Assembly (NCBI GenBank): GCA_041674705.1
Contig: JBAYVF010000023.1
Span: 1 to 28,321 of the forward strand
DNA length: 28,321 nt
Direction of reading: 5' to 3'
From: Aquincolibacterium sp041674705
GTDB taxonomy: Bacteria; Omnitrophota; Omnitrophia; Omnitrophales; Aquincolibacteriaceae
A program made the position numbers and the translations under genes. Positions 1 through 7,883 of this stretch are shown piece by piece (the stretch's first letter is position 1; each line of letters opens with the position of its first letter). The notes beneath the pieces are model-generated. The model was not told the origin of the DNA. It searched no databases and saw only the letters and a program-made list of their open reading frames with translations.

Positions 1-1257
1 CTTGCCCAGGCAAAAGAAAAAGCTGTTCCAACCACGGTCCTTAAAACTCCCACACTATCCCTGGAAGAGTGCTACCGCCTCGCGCTCATCCAAAGCGAAA
101 CCGTAGCCATCCAAAAGGAAGCCATCGCGCGCGCGACGGCGCAGATATTCAATGCGGCAAGCCAGGGACTCGGCAGCGTGGACTTCATTGTTGAACGCAC
201 GTTCCAGGACAATCAGCAAAGCAACTTGGCGGGAAGCGGCGGATTAGCTAACCTGGGAGATCCCAACATTCAAGAAAGTAAATTCAAGATCAGCCAGCCG
301 CTCTTCCAGGGCTTCAAGGCGATCGGCGCCTTAACGGGCGCAGGCAGCTACAAACGGGAACAAACGGAAGCCTGGATCCGGGCCAAAGAACTTCTTTATA
401 CGGATGTGTCCCGCGCTTTCTACAACGTCCTGCGCTATGAAAAGGAGATCGAGATTAATCAAGGCATCCATGAGCTTCTCCAGAAGCGGATCCAGGAACT
501 GGAAGAACGCGAAAGCATAGGCCGCTCGCGCATGAGCGAAGTGATCACGGCCAGGACCAATCTCAAAATACTCGAGGCGGACCTGGCCGCCGCCCAGGGG
601 GCCCTCGCTACGGTTCGCTACATGTTGGAATTCCTGACCGGAACTGAACTCGGGGGTCGCCCGCTCGAGGAAGAAACTGTTGAGGAGGTATCGGCGAAAA
701 CATTGACCGAGCATCTCAAAATGGCCACCGCACGAGCCGACGTTAAAGCCGCGGAGCAAGCCGTAAAAACAGCCTGGCGCGGTATTTTGGTCGCTCAAAG
801 CGGCTTCTGGCCCACAATCACGCTGGACCACAATCAATACACGCGCCGGGAAGGGACTTTGGCGAACCTGGATTTCGACACACTCTTCAGGGTCGACGTG
901 CCGCTATTTTCAGGAGGCGAGACGGTCGGCCAAGTTAAAGATTCCATCGGCATTCTGAAACAGAAAAAACTTTATTTCTCTCTGGCCAAGCGGCAGGCCG
1001 AACTCGAGATCAAACAAACTTATCAGGTCTGGCTTTCCGCCAAAGAGACGAATGCCCTTTTGAAAGAAGCGGTCCGGGATGCTGAAAACAATTATGCGAT
1101 CCAGTCCGAGGAATACACCCGGAGCCTCGTCAACAACCTGGATGTTCTTGCAGCATTGGAATCTCTTCATAACACCCGGCAACGCCAGAACGTGACCTAC
1201 TATGTTATGAAACAGGATGAAGCGGCCTTCCGGGTCGCGATCGGAGAAGTCTCATGA
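1..1257 (+). CDS. TolC-family outer-membrane efflux protein, 5' partial
   Basis: The frame is open from base 1, so the true start lies upstream of the window; the GTG at 178 is only an internal codon. The first visible residues (LSLEECYRLALIQSE at about base 58) are the typical opening helix of the TolC/OEP repeat. The protein continues with long Ala/Glu/Lys/Arg-rich helices and a second repeat containing the usual beta-strand section ending in VDVPLFSGGE. The family forms a trimeric outer-membrane and periplasmic tunnel for efflux pumps. The stop overlaps the start of the RND gene by four bases (ATGA), so the two are translationally coupled and very likely one export machine. The membrane-fusion protein that such pumps need is not in the window and is expected upstream. 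Signal peptide not visible. The family call is firm; the substrate is unknown. Confidence 0.87.
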   Translation, partial: LAQAKEKAVPTTVLKTPTLSLEECYRLALIQSETVAIQKEAIARATAQIFNAASQGLGSVDFIVERTFQDNQQSNLAGSGGLANLGDPNIQESKFKISQPLFQGFKAIGALTGAGSYKREQTEAWIRAKELLYTDVSRAFYNVLRYEKEIEINQGIHELLQKRIQELEERESIGRSRMSEVITARTNLKILEADLAAAQGALATVRYMLEFLTGTELGGRPLEEETVEEVSAKTLTEHLKMATARADVKAAEQAVKTAWRGILVAQSGFWPTITLDHNQYTRREGTLANLDFDTLFRVDVPLFSGGETVGQVKDSIGILKQKKLYFSLAKRQAELEIKQTYQVWLSAKETNALLKEAVRDAENNYAIQSEEYTRSLVNNLDVLAALESLHNTRQRQNVTYYVMKQDEAAFRVAIGEVS

Positions 1258-4200
1258 ATTTATCCGAGATCTCAATCAAGAATCCGGTGTTCGCATGGAT
1301 GCTCATGCTCGGGCTCATGGTGTTTGGCGTCCTGGGCTGCCATGGGATGGGCGTCGGGCAAATGCCGGACGTGGACTTCCCCGTGTTGAACGTGGGCGTG
1401 ACCTGGGAGGGCGCCGCGCCCGAGGTCATGGAAAGCGACGTGGTCGACATCCTTGAAGATTCGGTCATGGGGATCGAAGGACTCCGCGATATTTCCTCTT
1501 CTTCCTCGGAAGGCAAAGCTAATATCAAGCTCGAGTTCGACCTCGACCGCGATATTGACGTTGCGCTCCAGGAGGTCCAGAGCAAGATCTCCGAAGCGCG
1601 CCGCCGCCTGCCGACCGACATGGATCCCCCGATCATCCAGAAGTTCAATCCTGAAGATCAGCCGATCATGTTCCTTGCGGTCACCTCCCGGCTTCCTTTA
1701 AAAGACCTGATGGATTTCGTCGACCGGAACATTAAGGATCGGTTCAAGACCGTCCCCGGCGTCGGTGAGATCTTTCTGGGCGGATTTCTTGAGCGGAATC
1801 TGCGCGTGTGGATCGACACGAAGAAACTTCTCGAATATCAGCTTACCGTAGAGGACGTGATCACCGCGATCCAAACTGAGCATGTTGAGATCCCGGCCGG
1901 AAAACTGGAGACCTCGGAAAAGGAGTCCTCGGTCCGCGCCATGGGCGAGGCGCGATCCGTCGGCGAATTCGAGAAGATCGTTATCAACAAACGGGACGGA
2001 AAACCCAGCTACCGTCCGATCCGATTGAGTCAGGTCGCCCGCATTGAAGACGGCCTCGCCGACCTCCGGAGAATGTCGCGTGTCATGGGAGAACCCGCCG
2101 TCGGCCTTGGCATCCGTAAACAACGCGGCGCTAATACGGTCGCGGTCGCGGAGGGCGTCAAAAAAAGACTTATCGAGGTCCAGCGCGAACTCCCGAAAGA
2201 TTTTTCGATCGGGATCAATTTCGATTCCAGTAAATTCATCAGTGATAGCGTCCACGAACTCTTTCTGACGCTCATCCTTTCGGCCGTTCTCACCTCTCTG
2301 GTATGCTGGCTCTTTCTGGGCTCGTGGAGCTCAAACATGAACATTCTGCTCGCAATCCCCACCTCGATCCTCGGAACTTTTATCGTGATGAAGTTCGCGG
2401 GTTTCACCATGAACATCTTCACTTTACTCGGGCTTTCGCTTGCCATCGGCATTGTCGTGGACGACGCGATCATGGTGCTTGAAAATATCGTTCGTCACCG
2501 CGAAATGGGCGAGGCCAAGGTGGACGCCGCCTTGAAAGGCTCGAAGGAGATCACCTTCGCGGCCCTAGCCGCCACGCTGGCGATCGCGGCGATCTTTATT
2601 CCCGTGGTCTATATGAAAGGTATCATCGGAAAGTTCTTTCTCCAATTCGGCATTACGATCACCGCCGCAGTTTTCCTGTCGCTCCTTGAAGCTTTGACCC
2701 TTGCGCCTATGCGTTGTTCCCAGCTCCTTGAGATCGGAGAGCGTAAAACCCGGTTCGGCAAAGCCTTCGAACACGGGATGATCAAACTAAACGAACTTTA
2801 TGCCAAGGGCCTCGTCCTGACCCTCAAACACAAGTGGAAAGTCCTCCTTCTTTCTTTTGTTTTTTGCGTCGTCTCTTACATGATCACGGCACCTCTCCTT
2901 AGAAAAGAGTTCGTCCCGGCGCAAGACCAGAGCATCTTCCTCGTGGCGCTGGAAACGCCCATTGGTTCTTCCGTCTATTTCACGAGTGAAAAATTCAAGG
3001 AAGTCGAGGCTTTCGTCTCGAAAAATCCAGCCCTTAAACGCTATTTTTGCGTCATCGGCATACGTATGGGAGGCATCGAAGGAGAGGTCAACGCCGGCAT
3101 GCTTTTCATAACGCTCAAGGACCCGAAGGATCGTCCCTATGATCCGAAACTGAAGCGCCGTCCGACACAACAGGACATCATGGATGAGTTCCGGACAGGC
3201 ATTAATCAGATCCCGAATGTGAAAGCAGTGATGCAGGACCTTTCTACGCGCGGATTCTCCGCAACGCGTGGTTATCCTATCGAATTCTCGATCCGGGGAC
3301 CTAACTGGGACACCCTGATCGAATGCGCTGAGAAGATCCAGGACAAGATGAAAAAGAGCCCCTACTTTCAGGATATCGACAGCGACTATCGCTCCGGTCT
3401 CACCGAGGTGAGGATCACTCCGGATCGCAATCTGGCCTTTGACCATGCCGCGAGTATTGAAACGATCGCCCGCACGGTGAACGCCATGATCGGAGGCGAG
3501 CGCGTCGCGAAATATACGCAGGATGGAAAGCGTTATGATGTCCGGGTCAAAGCCAATGACCAGGATCGCATGAGCACCGCGAATATTAATGATCTTTGGA
3601 TATGGAATAACCGCGGCGAAATGGTCCAGCTCGCGGATGTCGTGAAGATCACGGAGCGGCCCAGTCTCCTGAGTATCACCCGCCAGGGCCGCGAACGCGC
3701 TATCAGTCTTTATGCGAGCGCCGCCAATGATCGATCTCTCGCAAAGGCCATTCAGGAAGCCAAAAAGATCGCCGAAGGCATACTCCCCGATCGCTACCGC
3801 ATCGTCTTCAGCGGCACAAGCCAGACTTTCAAGGAATCGATGACAAGCCTTATCTTCGCGCTCATTATGGGCATTGTCGTGGCCTATATGATCCTGGCTT
3901 CCCAATTCAACCACATCGTCCACCCCATCACCGTGCTCCTGGCGCTTCCGTTCAGTCTCGTCGGTGCTTTCTGGGCCCTCTTGATCGCCAACCAGTCCTT
4001 GAGCATCTTCAGCTTCATCGGCCTCTTGCTCCTCATGGGGATCGTGAAAAAAAATTCGATCTTGCTCGTGGACTTCACCAACCAGATGAGAGCGCGCGGG
4101 ATGAACACCTACGATGCGATCCTCCATGCCTGCCCGATCCGGTTACGCCCGATCATCATGACTTCCGTCTCCACCATCGCGGCGGCAATCCCGCCCGCGC

Positions 4201-4415
4201 TGGCGCTTGGTCCCGGAGCGGAAACCCGTATTCCGATGGGCGTCGCGATCATCGGCGGCGTTTTGGTCTCAACCCTTTTGACGCTGTTCGTTGTGCCGGC
4301 TTTTTATCTGGTTTGCGATAATCTCGAACAAAAAGGATCTTTCCCTCTGATCTTCGCCGCGGCGAAGACGAAGCTGGCCACACTCTCGAAGTATCTTCCC
4401 AAGAAATCTTCCTGA
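1254..4415 (+). CDS. RND efflux pump inner-membrane subunit (HAE1/AcrB-like)
   Basis: At 1053 residues this matches the usual RND transporter length. An N-terminal membrane helix (about 10-32) is followed by a large periplasmic domain, then helices 2-6 starting near residue 338, a second periplasmic domain, and the C-terminal helix bundle from about 860. The proton-relay residues are present: an Asp-Asp pair at 403-404 in GIVVDDAIM and a Lys at 932-933 in GIVKKNSILL, equivalent to D407/D408 and K940 of AcrB. The pump should therefore be proton-driven and active. It would export hydrophobic or amphipathic compounds through the TolC-type protein encoded just upstream. The ATG start overlaps that gene's stop. 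Heavy-metal RND pumps are possible, but the sequence looks more like the multidrug (HAE1) branch. No local regulator gene is visible. Confidence 0.95.
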   Translation: MNLSEISIKNPVFAWMLMLGLMVFGVLGCHGMGVGQMPDVDFPVLNVGVTWEGAAPEVMESDVVDILEDSVMGIEGLRDISSSSSEGKANIKLEFDLDRDIDVALQEVQSKISEARRRLPTDMDPPIIQKFNPEDQPIMFLAVTSRLPLKDLMDFVDRNIKDRFKTVPGVGEIFLGGFLERNLRVWIDTKKLLEYQLTVEDVITAIQTEHVEIPAGKLETSEKESSVRAMGEARSVGEFEKIVINKRDGKPSYRPIRLSQVARIEDGLADLRRMSRVMGEPAVGLGIRKQRGANTVAVAEGVKKRLIEVQRELPKDFSIGINFDSSKFISDSVHELFLTLILSAVLTSLVCWLFLGSWSSNMNILLAIPTSILGTFIVMKFAGFTMNIFTLLGLSLAIGIVVDDAIMVLENIVRHREMGEAKVDAALKGSKEITFAALAATLAIAAIFIPVVYMKGIIGKFFLQFGITITAAVFLSLLEALTLAPMRCSQLLEIGERKTRFGKAFEHGMIKLNELYAKGLVLTLKHKWKVLLLSFVFCVVSYMITAPLLRKEFVPAQDQSIFLVALETPIGSSVYFTSEKFKEVEAFVSKNPALKRYFCVIGIRMGGIEGEVNAGMLFITLKDPKDRPYDPKLKRRPTQQDIMDEFRTGINQIPNVKAVMQDLSTRGFSATRGYPIEFSIRGPNWDTLIECAEKIQDKMKKSPYFQDIDSDYRSGLTEVRITPDRNLAFDHAASIETIARTVNAMIGGERVAKYTQDGKRYDVRVKANDQDRMSTANINDLWIWNNRGEMVQLADVVKITERPSLLSITRQGRERAISLYASAANDRSLAKAIQEAKKIAEGILPDRYRIVFSGTSQTFKESMTSLIFALIMGIVVAYMILASQFNHIVHPITVLLALPFSLVGAFWALLIANQSLSIFSFIGLLLLMGIVKKNSILLVDFTNQMRARGMNTYDAILHACPIRLRPIIMTSVSTIAAAIPPALALGPGAETRIPMGVAIIGGVLVSTLLTLFVVPAFYLVCDNLEQKGSFPLIFAAAKTKLATLSKYLPKKSS

Positions 4416-4468
4416 CGCCTCCTCATTTTCAGCTTCCCTTCAAGGCGTTCCCTCTTTAACATACGGGC

Positions 4469-5086
4469 ATGAATTGGGAACTCATCCTTCAACCCATCCT
4501 GACCGGACTTTCGGTGGGCGCCTTTTGCCTTAGCTACTGTTTTCCATTCATGGGCGTTGTCTTCGGCGCGGAAGAACGCAGTCCGAAAAAAAATCTTCTT
4601 GTTCTTCTTGAATTTCTAGCAGGACGCCTGGCCGGCTATCTGTGTTTCGGCCTGCTCGTGGGCTACCTCGGTGAGAAATTCGACCCCCGGTGGCTGCACC
4701 TCGCCACGGATATTTCCTTTATCGTGCTCTCCCTCGTACTTTTCCTTTATCTCCTCGGCCTCGTCCGGGAAAAAGGATTTTGCCGAATTCCACTGTGGAT
4801 GAAAGATCGAAGCCCGGCGCTCCTGGGTTTTTTTATGGGGATCAATCTTTGCCCGCCGTTTTTGCTTTCCGTCACCTATGTGTTTTCCCAGCACAGCGCC
4901 CTTTACGGCATGGCCTACTTCGCGCTTTTCTTCCTCACGAGTTCCCTTTATTTCCTGCCGATGATATTTGTGGGGTTTGCCTCCCGGGCCAAAGAATTCC
5001 GGGCCGTAGCGCGCACAAGCGGCTTTCTCGTGGCCGGCATATTTTTTATTTACGGGATCTATTCCATTGTCCATAATTGGCGCTGA
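4469..5086 (+). CDS. DsbD/CcdA-like membrane protein (TauE/SafE-annotated family)
   Basis: A 205-residue, almost wholly hydrophobic protein with about six membrane helices. Helix 1 carries Cys20 and Cys24 in AFCLSYCFPFMG, and the fourth helix carries Cys128 in GINLCPPFLL. A Cys-Pro type motif in helices 1 and 4 is the hallmark of CcdA/DsbD transmembrane electron carriers, which pass reducing equivalents from cytoplasmic thioredoxin to the periplasm. Members of this DsbD_2 branch are often labelled sulfite exporter TauE/SafE or cytochrome c biogenesis proteins in databases. No cytochrome c maturation gene is nearby. The next gene, a membrane-anchored radical SAM enzyme, starts 15 bases downstream, so the two are probably co-transcribed. 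No strong ribosome-binding site is seen before the ATG. Family call moderately sure; the electron-transfer role is inferred from the cysteines. Confidence 0.75.
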   Translation: MNWELILQPILTGLSVGAFCLSYCFPFMGVVFGAEERSPKKNLLVLLEFLAGRLAGYLCFGLLVGYLGEKFDPRWLHLATDISFIVLSLVLFLYLLGLVREKGFCRIPLWMKDRSPALLGFFMGINLCPPFLLSVTYVFSQHSALYGMAYFALFFLTSSLYFLPMIFVGFASRAKEFRAVARTSGFLVAGIFFIYGIYSIVHNWR

Positions 5087-5101
5087 CACGGAGACCGTAC
5101 G

Positions 5102-6238
5102 ATGAATATCACGGGATTATTAAAAAAGATCCTCGCCTTTCTCTTCCTGGCGATCGTGCTGGGCGCGACACTTTTCTTCATTTACCGGCGCGAACATTCC
5201 GTCCGTGCGGACGCCCTTCCGGATTCTGCCAATCTCCGCGAGGCAAGCTACTATGAATCCTTGCCTAATAAATCCGTACAATGTTTCCTTTGCCCGAACG
5301 AATGCGTGATCGCTCCCTCGCGATGGGGCGCCTGCAAGGCCCGCAAGAATATCGACGGCAAACTTTATTCCATGGTCTACGGCAAGATCGCCACCGAACA
5401 CGTAGACCCGATCGAGAAAAAGCCCTTCTTTCATTTTCTTCCGGGCAGTACGGCTTTCTCGATCGCCACGACCGGATGCAATATGCGCTGCCTTTTTTGC
5501 CAGAATTGGGAGATCTCGCAGGCCTTTCCCGAGGACGTGCCAACCCAGGCGATGACGCCGGAGGAGGTCGTGACCCAGGCCCTCGCCAGCGGCGCCCAGT
5601 CTATCGCCTTCACCTATAACGAGCCCGTGATCGCTTATGAATACATGCTGGACATCGCGAAGCTTGCCAAAACCAAGGGGCTCAAAACCGTGGTGGTTTC
5701 CAGCGGGTACATCGAAGAAGAACCGCTCAAGGAACTTTTAAAAACCGTTGATGCGTACAAAGTCGACCTCAAGGCCTTCCATGAAAGATTCTACCAAAAA
5801 CTCACGGGCGGCCGGCTCGCGTCGGTCTTGGAAACTCTCAAGACCATCAAACAAAGCGGCGTGTGGCTCGAGATCGTAACCTTGCTTGTTCCCGGAGAAA
5901 ATGACAGCGATGACGAGATCCGCGCCATGGCGCGCTGGATCCACTCAAACCTGGGCGACAGCGTCCCGCTCCATTTCAGCCGGTTCTTTCCGCAATATAA
6001 GCTGAAGAACCTTCCGCCCACACCTCCGGAAACACTTATCCGCGCGCGCAAGATCGCCATGGAAGAGGGCCTTCAATTCGTTTATATCGGCAATGTCGCC
6101 TACCCCGAGGGTGAGACGACCTGGTGCCCGGGTTCGAAGGAAAAAGCGATCGTCCGCCAGGGTTATTTCATCATCGCCAATCATTTAAAAGATGGAGCCT
6201 GCCCCGATGGAGAAAAGATCCCCGGCGTCTGGAAATAA
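5102..6238 (+). CDS. amrS: AmmeMemoRadiSam system radical SAM enzyme
   Basis: A 378-residue protein. The radical SAM cluster motif CX3CX2C is Cys126, Cys130 and Cys133, within TTGCNMRCLFCQNWE. The family's extra upstream cysteines are Cys61, Cys64, Cys68 and Cys78, in CFLCPNEC...GAC. The typical block KKPFFHFLPGS lies between. The pattern identifies AmrS, the radical SAM partner of Memo and AMMECR1 proteins; the reaction it performs is not established to my knowledge. Unusually for a radical SAM enzyme, residues about 8-28 form a clear membrane helix (ILAFLFLAIVLGATLFFIY) ahead of the catalytic domain. Charges on either side of this helix do not settle the orientation. It lies between a DsbD-like gene and the fused Memo-AMMECR1 gene, all on one strand. 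Confidence 0.93.
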   Translation: MNITGLLKKILAFLFLAIVLGATLFFIYRREHSVRADALPDSANLREASYYESLPNKSVQCFLCPNECVIAPSRWGACKARKNIDGKLYSMVYGKIATEHVDPIEKKPFFHFLPGSTAFSIATTGCNMRCLFCQNWEISQAFPEDVPTQAMTPEEVVTQALASGAQSIAFTYNEPVIAYEYMLDIAKLAKTKGLKTVVVSSGYIEEEPLKELLKTVDAYKVDLKAFHERFYQKLTGGRLASVLETLKTIKQSGVWLEIVTLLVPGENDSDDEIRAMARWIHSNLGDSVPLHFSRFFPQYKLKNLPPTPPETLIRARKIAMEEGLQFVYIGNVAYPEGETTWCPGSKEKAIVRQGYFIIANHLKDGACPDGEKIPGVWK

Positions 6239-6265
6239 AGCGTCATTGCGTCGAATCTTTAGCAT

Positions 6266-6328
6266 GTCATCCCCGAATGCTTTTGTCGGAGATCCACGTT
6301 CCTGGATTCCCGCTTTCGCGGGAATGAC
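6266..6328. repeat. Dispersed inverted-repeat element, copy A
   Basis: A 63-base element bounded by GTCATCCCCG at its left and CGGGAATGAC at its right, so the ends are imperfect inverted repeats. Inside lies a small hairpin (TTCCCGC/GCGGGAA). A second copy is at 15573-15633 in the opposite orientation; the two align nearly end to end with two small gaps and a few mismatches. Translated in the frame of the following gene it reads WIPAFAGMT, a phrase familiar from mis-annotated starts over such elements. Its last ATG (6324) is the best start codon of the Memo-AMMECR1 gene. It probably spreads or spread as a non-autonomous element; no transposase is present. Confidence 0.88.
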
Positions 6329-7883
6329 AGGAAAAACAAGAAGCATTGTTCTTATATGGGCGCTGTTTTCCCTCGCTTTCACTTTCAGCCTGCCCGGCGA
6401 ACAAAAAAGCACGGACAAAGATCCGAATGTCCGCAAGGCAGCCGTGGCTGGCGGTTTTTATCCCGGAGATAAAGCCGGCCTTGAGAAATATGTCGATGAA
6501 CTCTTGCGTCAGGCGAACCCGCCGGTGATCAAGGAACCGATCCGGGCGATCATGGTGCCGCATGCCGGCTATATTTATTCAGGCCCGGTTGCAGCGTATG
6601 CTTACAAGGAACTTGAAGGCCGCGACATCAAGACCGTGATCTTGATCGGAAACAGCCACCACCATTCCTTTGATGGCATCGCGGTTTACGCCAAAGGCGC
6701 CTTTGAAACGCCGCTCGGTCTTGTTCCCGTAGACGAAAACTTCACCGCAAAACTCCTGGCCGCGGATGCTGCGATCGCCGACCGCCCGGATATCCATGAA
6801 GACGATCATGTGCTGGAGGTCCAGCTCCCCTTCCTCCAGCGTGTTTTAAAAAATTTCAAGATCGTCCCCATTCTCTTTAGCGGCGATTCGCTGGAACTTG
6901 CCCGAAAACTCGCCCGGATCCTTCCGCCGCTTGTGGATGATAAGACTCTGATCGTTGCAAGTACGGACATGTCCCACTACCCGTCATATACGGACGCCGT
7001 GACCGCAGATAAAAAAACGCTCGATGCCGTTTTAACCGGAAAAATGGAGGATCTTGACGCCACGCTCCAGACGCTTGCCTCCGAAAATGTCCCGCAGGCT
7101 GAAACTTTTCTCTGCAGCCCCAGTGGCGTACGCGTCGCCCTACTTCTCACCCAAAACCCCGAGAACCTTCAACCCGTTCTTCTAAAATACGCAAATTCGG
7201 GCGACTCACCGGCCGGCGAAAAGGGCCGCGTGGTCGGATATGGCGCGGTCGCGTTCGTCGCGAAACAAAGCACGCTATCCACAATACCTCCACCCGCGGC
7301 CGAAGAAAAGAAAAGCGCGCCGGATGAAAACGGAATGACCTCGCAGGACAAGGAAGAACTCCTGAAGATCGCACGCGCCACCGTGGAAAATTATGTTCAA
7401 ACGGGCAAATCCCCGGAATTCTCTCCCGCTTCTTCGGCCCTTCGGGAACCGCGGGGCGCGTTCGTGACGCTCAAGGAAAACGGCCAATTGCGGGGTTGCA
7501 TTGGCCAGTTCGAACCTTCGGAGCCGCTTTACAAGATCGTCCAGCAAATGGCGGTGGCTGCGGCTTCGGAGGACCCGCGGTTCAGACCCGTTAGCGCGGA
7601 CGAGCTCGGACAACTCACTTATGAGATCTCGGTCTTAAGCCCGCTCAGAAAAGTTGAGACAGCGGATGAGATCACGCTGGGTAAACACGGCGTACAGGTC
7701 TCAAAAGGGTTCCATCACGGTGTGTTTTTGCCACAGGTGGCGACCGAAACAGGATGGAGCAAGGAAGAGTTCCTGAGCGAGCTTTGTTCCCAGAAAGCCG
7801 AACTCCCCGGGGACTGTTGGAAAGACCCGGACGTGGACCTACAAGTTTTTACGGCTGACGTCTTTTCGGAAGAGAAGAAGTAA
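6324..7883 (+). CDS. amrB: Memo-AMMECR1 fusion (AmmeMemoRadiSam system proteins B and A)
   Basis: With the ATG at 6324 the protein has 519 residues. An N-terminal hydrophobic segment with leading Lys/Arg (residues 1-23) looks like a signal peptide or anchor. Residues about 35-330 are a Memo domain: AGGFYPG, His80 in PHAGYIYSG, His112-114 in NSHHHS and Cys264 in FLCSPSG, matching the metal-binding His/His/Cys positions known for human MEMO1. Residues about 345-519 are an AMMECR1 domain with its hallmark LRGCIG at 389-394. The frame stays open to 6192, inside the preceding gene, but that extension would translate a repeat element, so the shorter start is preferred. No clear ribosome-binding site precedes it. 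The last 45 bases overlap the convergent downstream gene. Fusion of the two partners supports joint action with the radical SAM enzyme just upstream. Confidence 0.92.
   Translation: MTGKTRSIVLIWALFSLAFTFSLPGEQKSTDKDPNVRKAAVAGGFYPGDKAGLEKYVDELLRQANPPVIKEPIRAIMVPHAGYIYSGPVAAYAYKELEGRDIKTVILIGNSHHHSFDGIAVYAKGAFETPLGLVPVDENFTAKLLAADAAIADRPDIHEDDHVLEVQLPFLQRVLKNFKIVPILFSGDSLELARKLARILPPLVDDKTLIVASTDMSHYPSYTDAVTADKKTLDAVLTGKMEDLDATLQTLASENVPQAETFLCSPSGVRVALLLTQNPENLQPVLLKYANSGDSPAGEKGRVVGYGAVAFVAKQSTLSTIPPPAAEEKKSAPDENGMTSQDKEELLKIARATVENYVQTGKSPEFSPASSALREPRGAFVTLKENGQLRGCIGQFEPSEPLYKIVQQMAVAAASEDPRFRPVSADELGQLTYEISVLSPLRKVETADEITLGKHGVQVSKGFHHGVFLPQVATETGWSKEEFLSELCSQKAELPGDCWKDPDVDLQVFTADVFSEEKK

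Noticed and set aside
2787..4127. 446-codon minus-strand frame
   Set aside because: Entirely antisense to the RND pump gene, whose frame is proven by conserved residues; long antisense frames are expected at this codon bias.
4410..4466. Terminator after the RND gene (ACGCCT...AGGCGT)
   Set aside because: Only six pairs with a loop of about 20 bases and no T run; too weak to call.
6192..6323. Longer start for the Memo-AMMECR1 protein
   Set aside because: It would overlap the radical SAM gene and translate a repeat element before the natural signal-like N-terminus.
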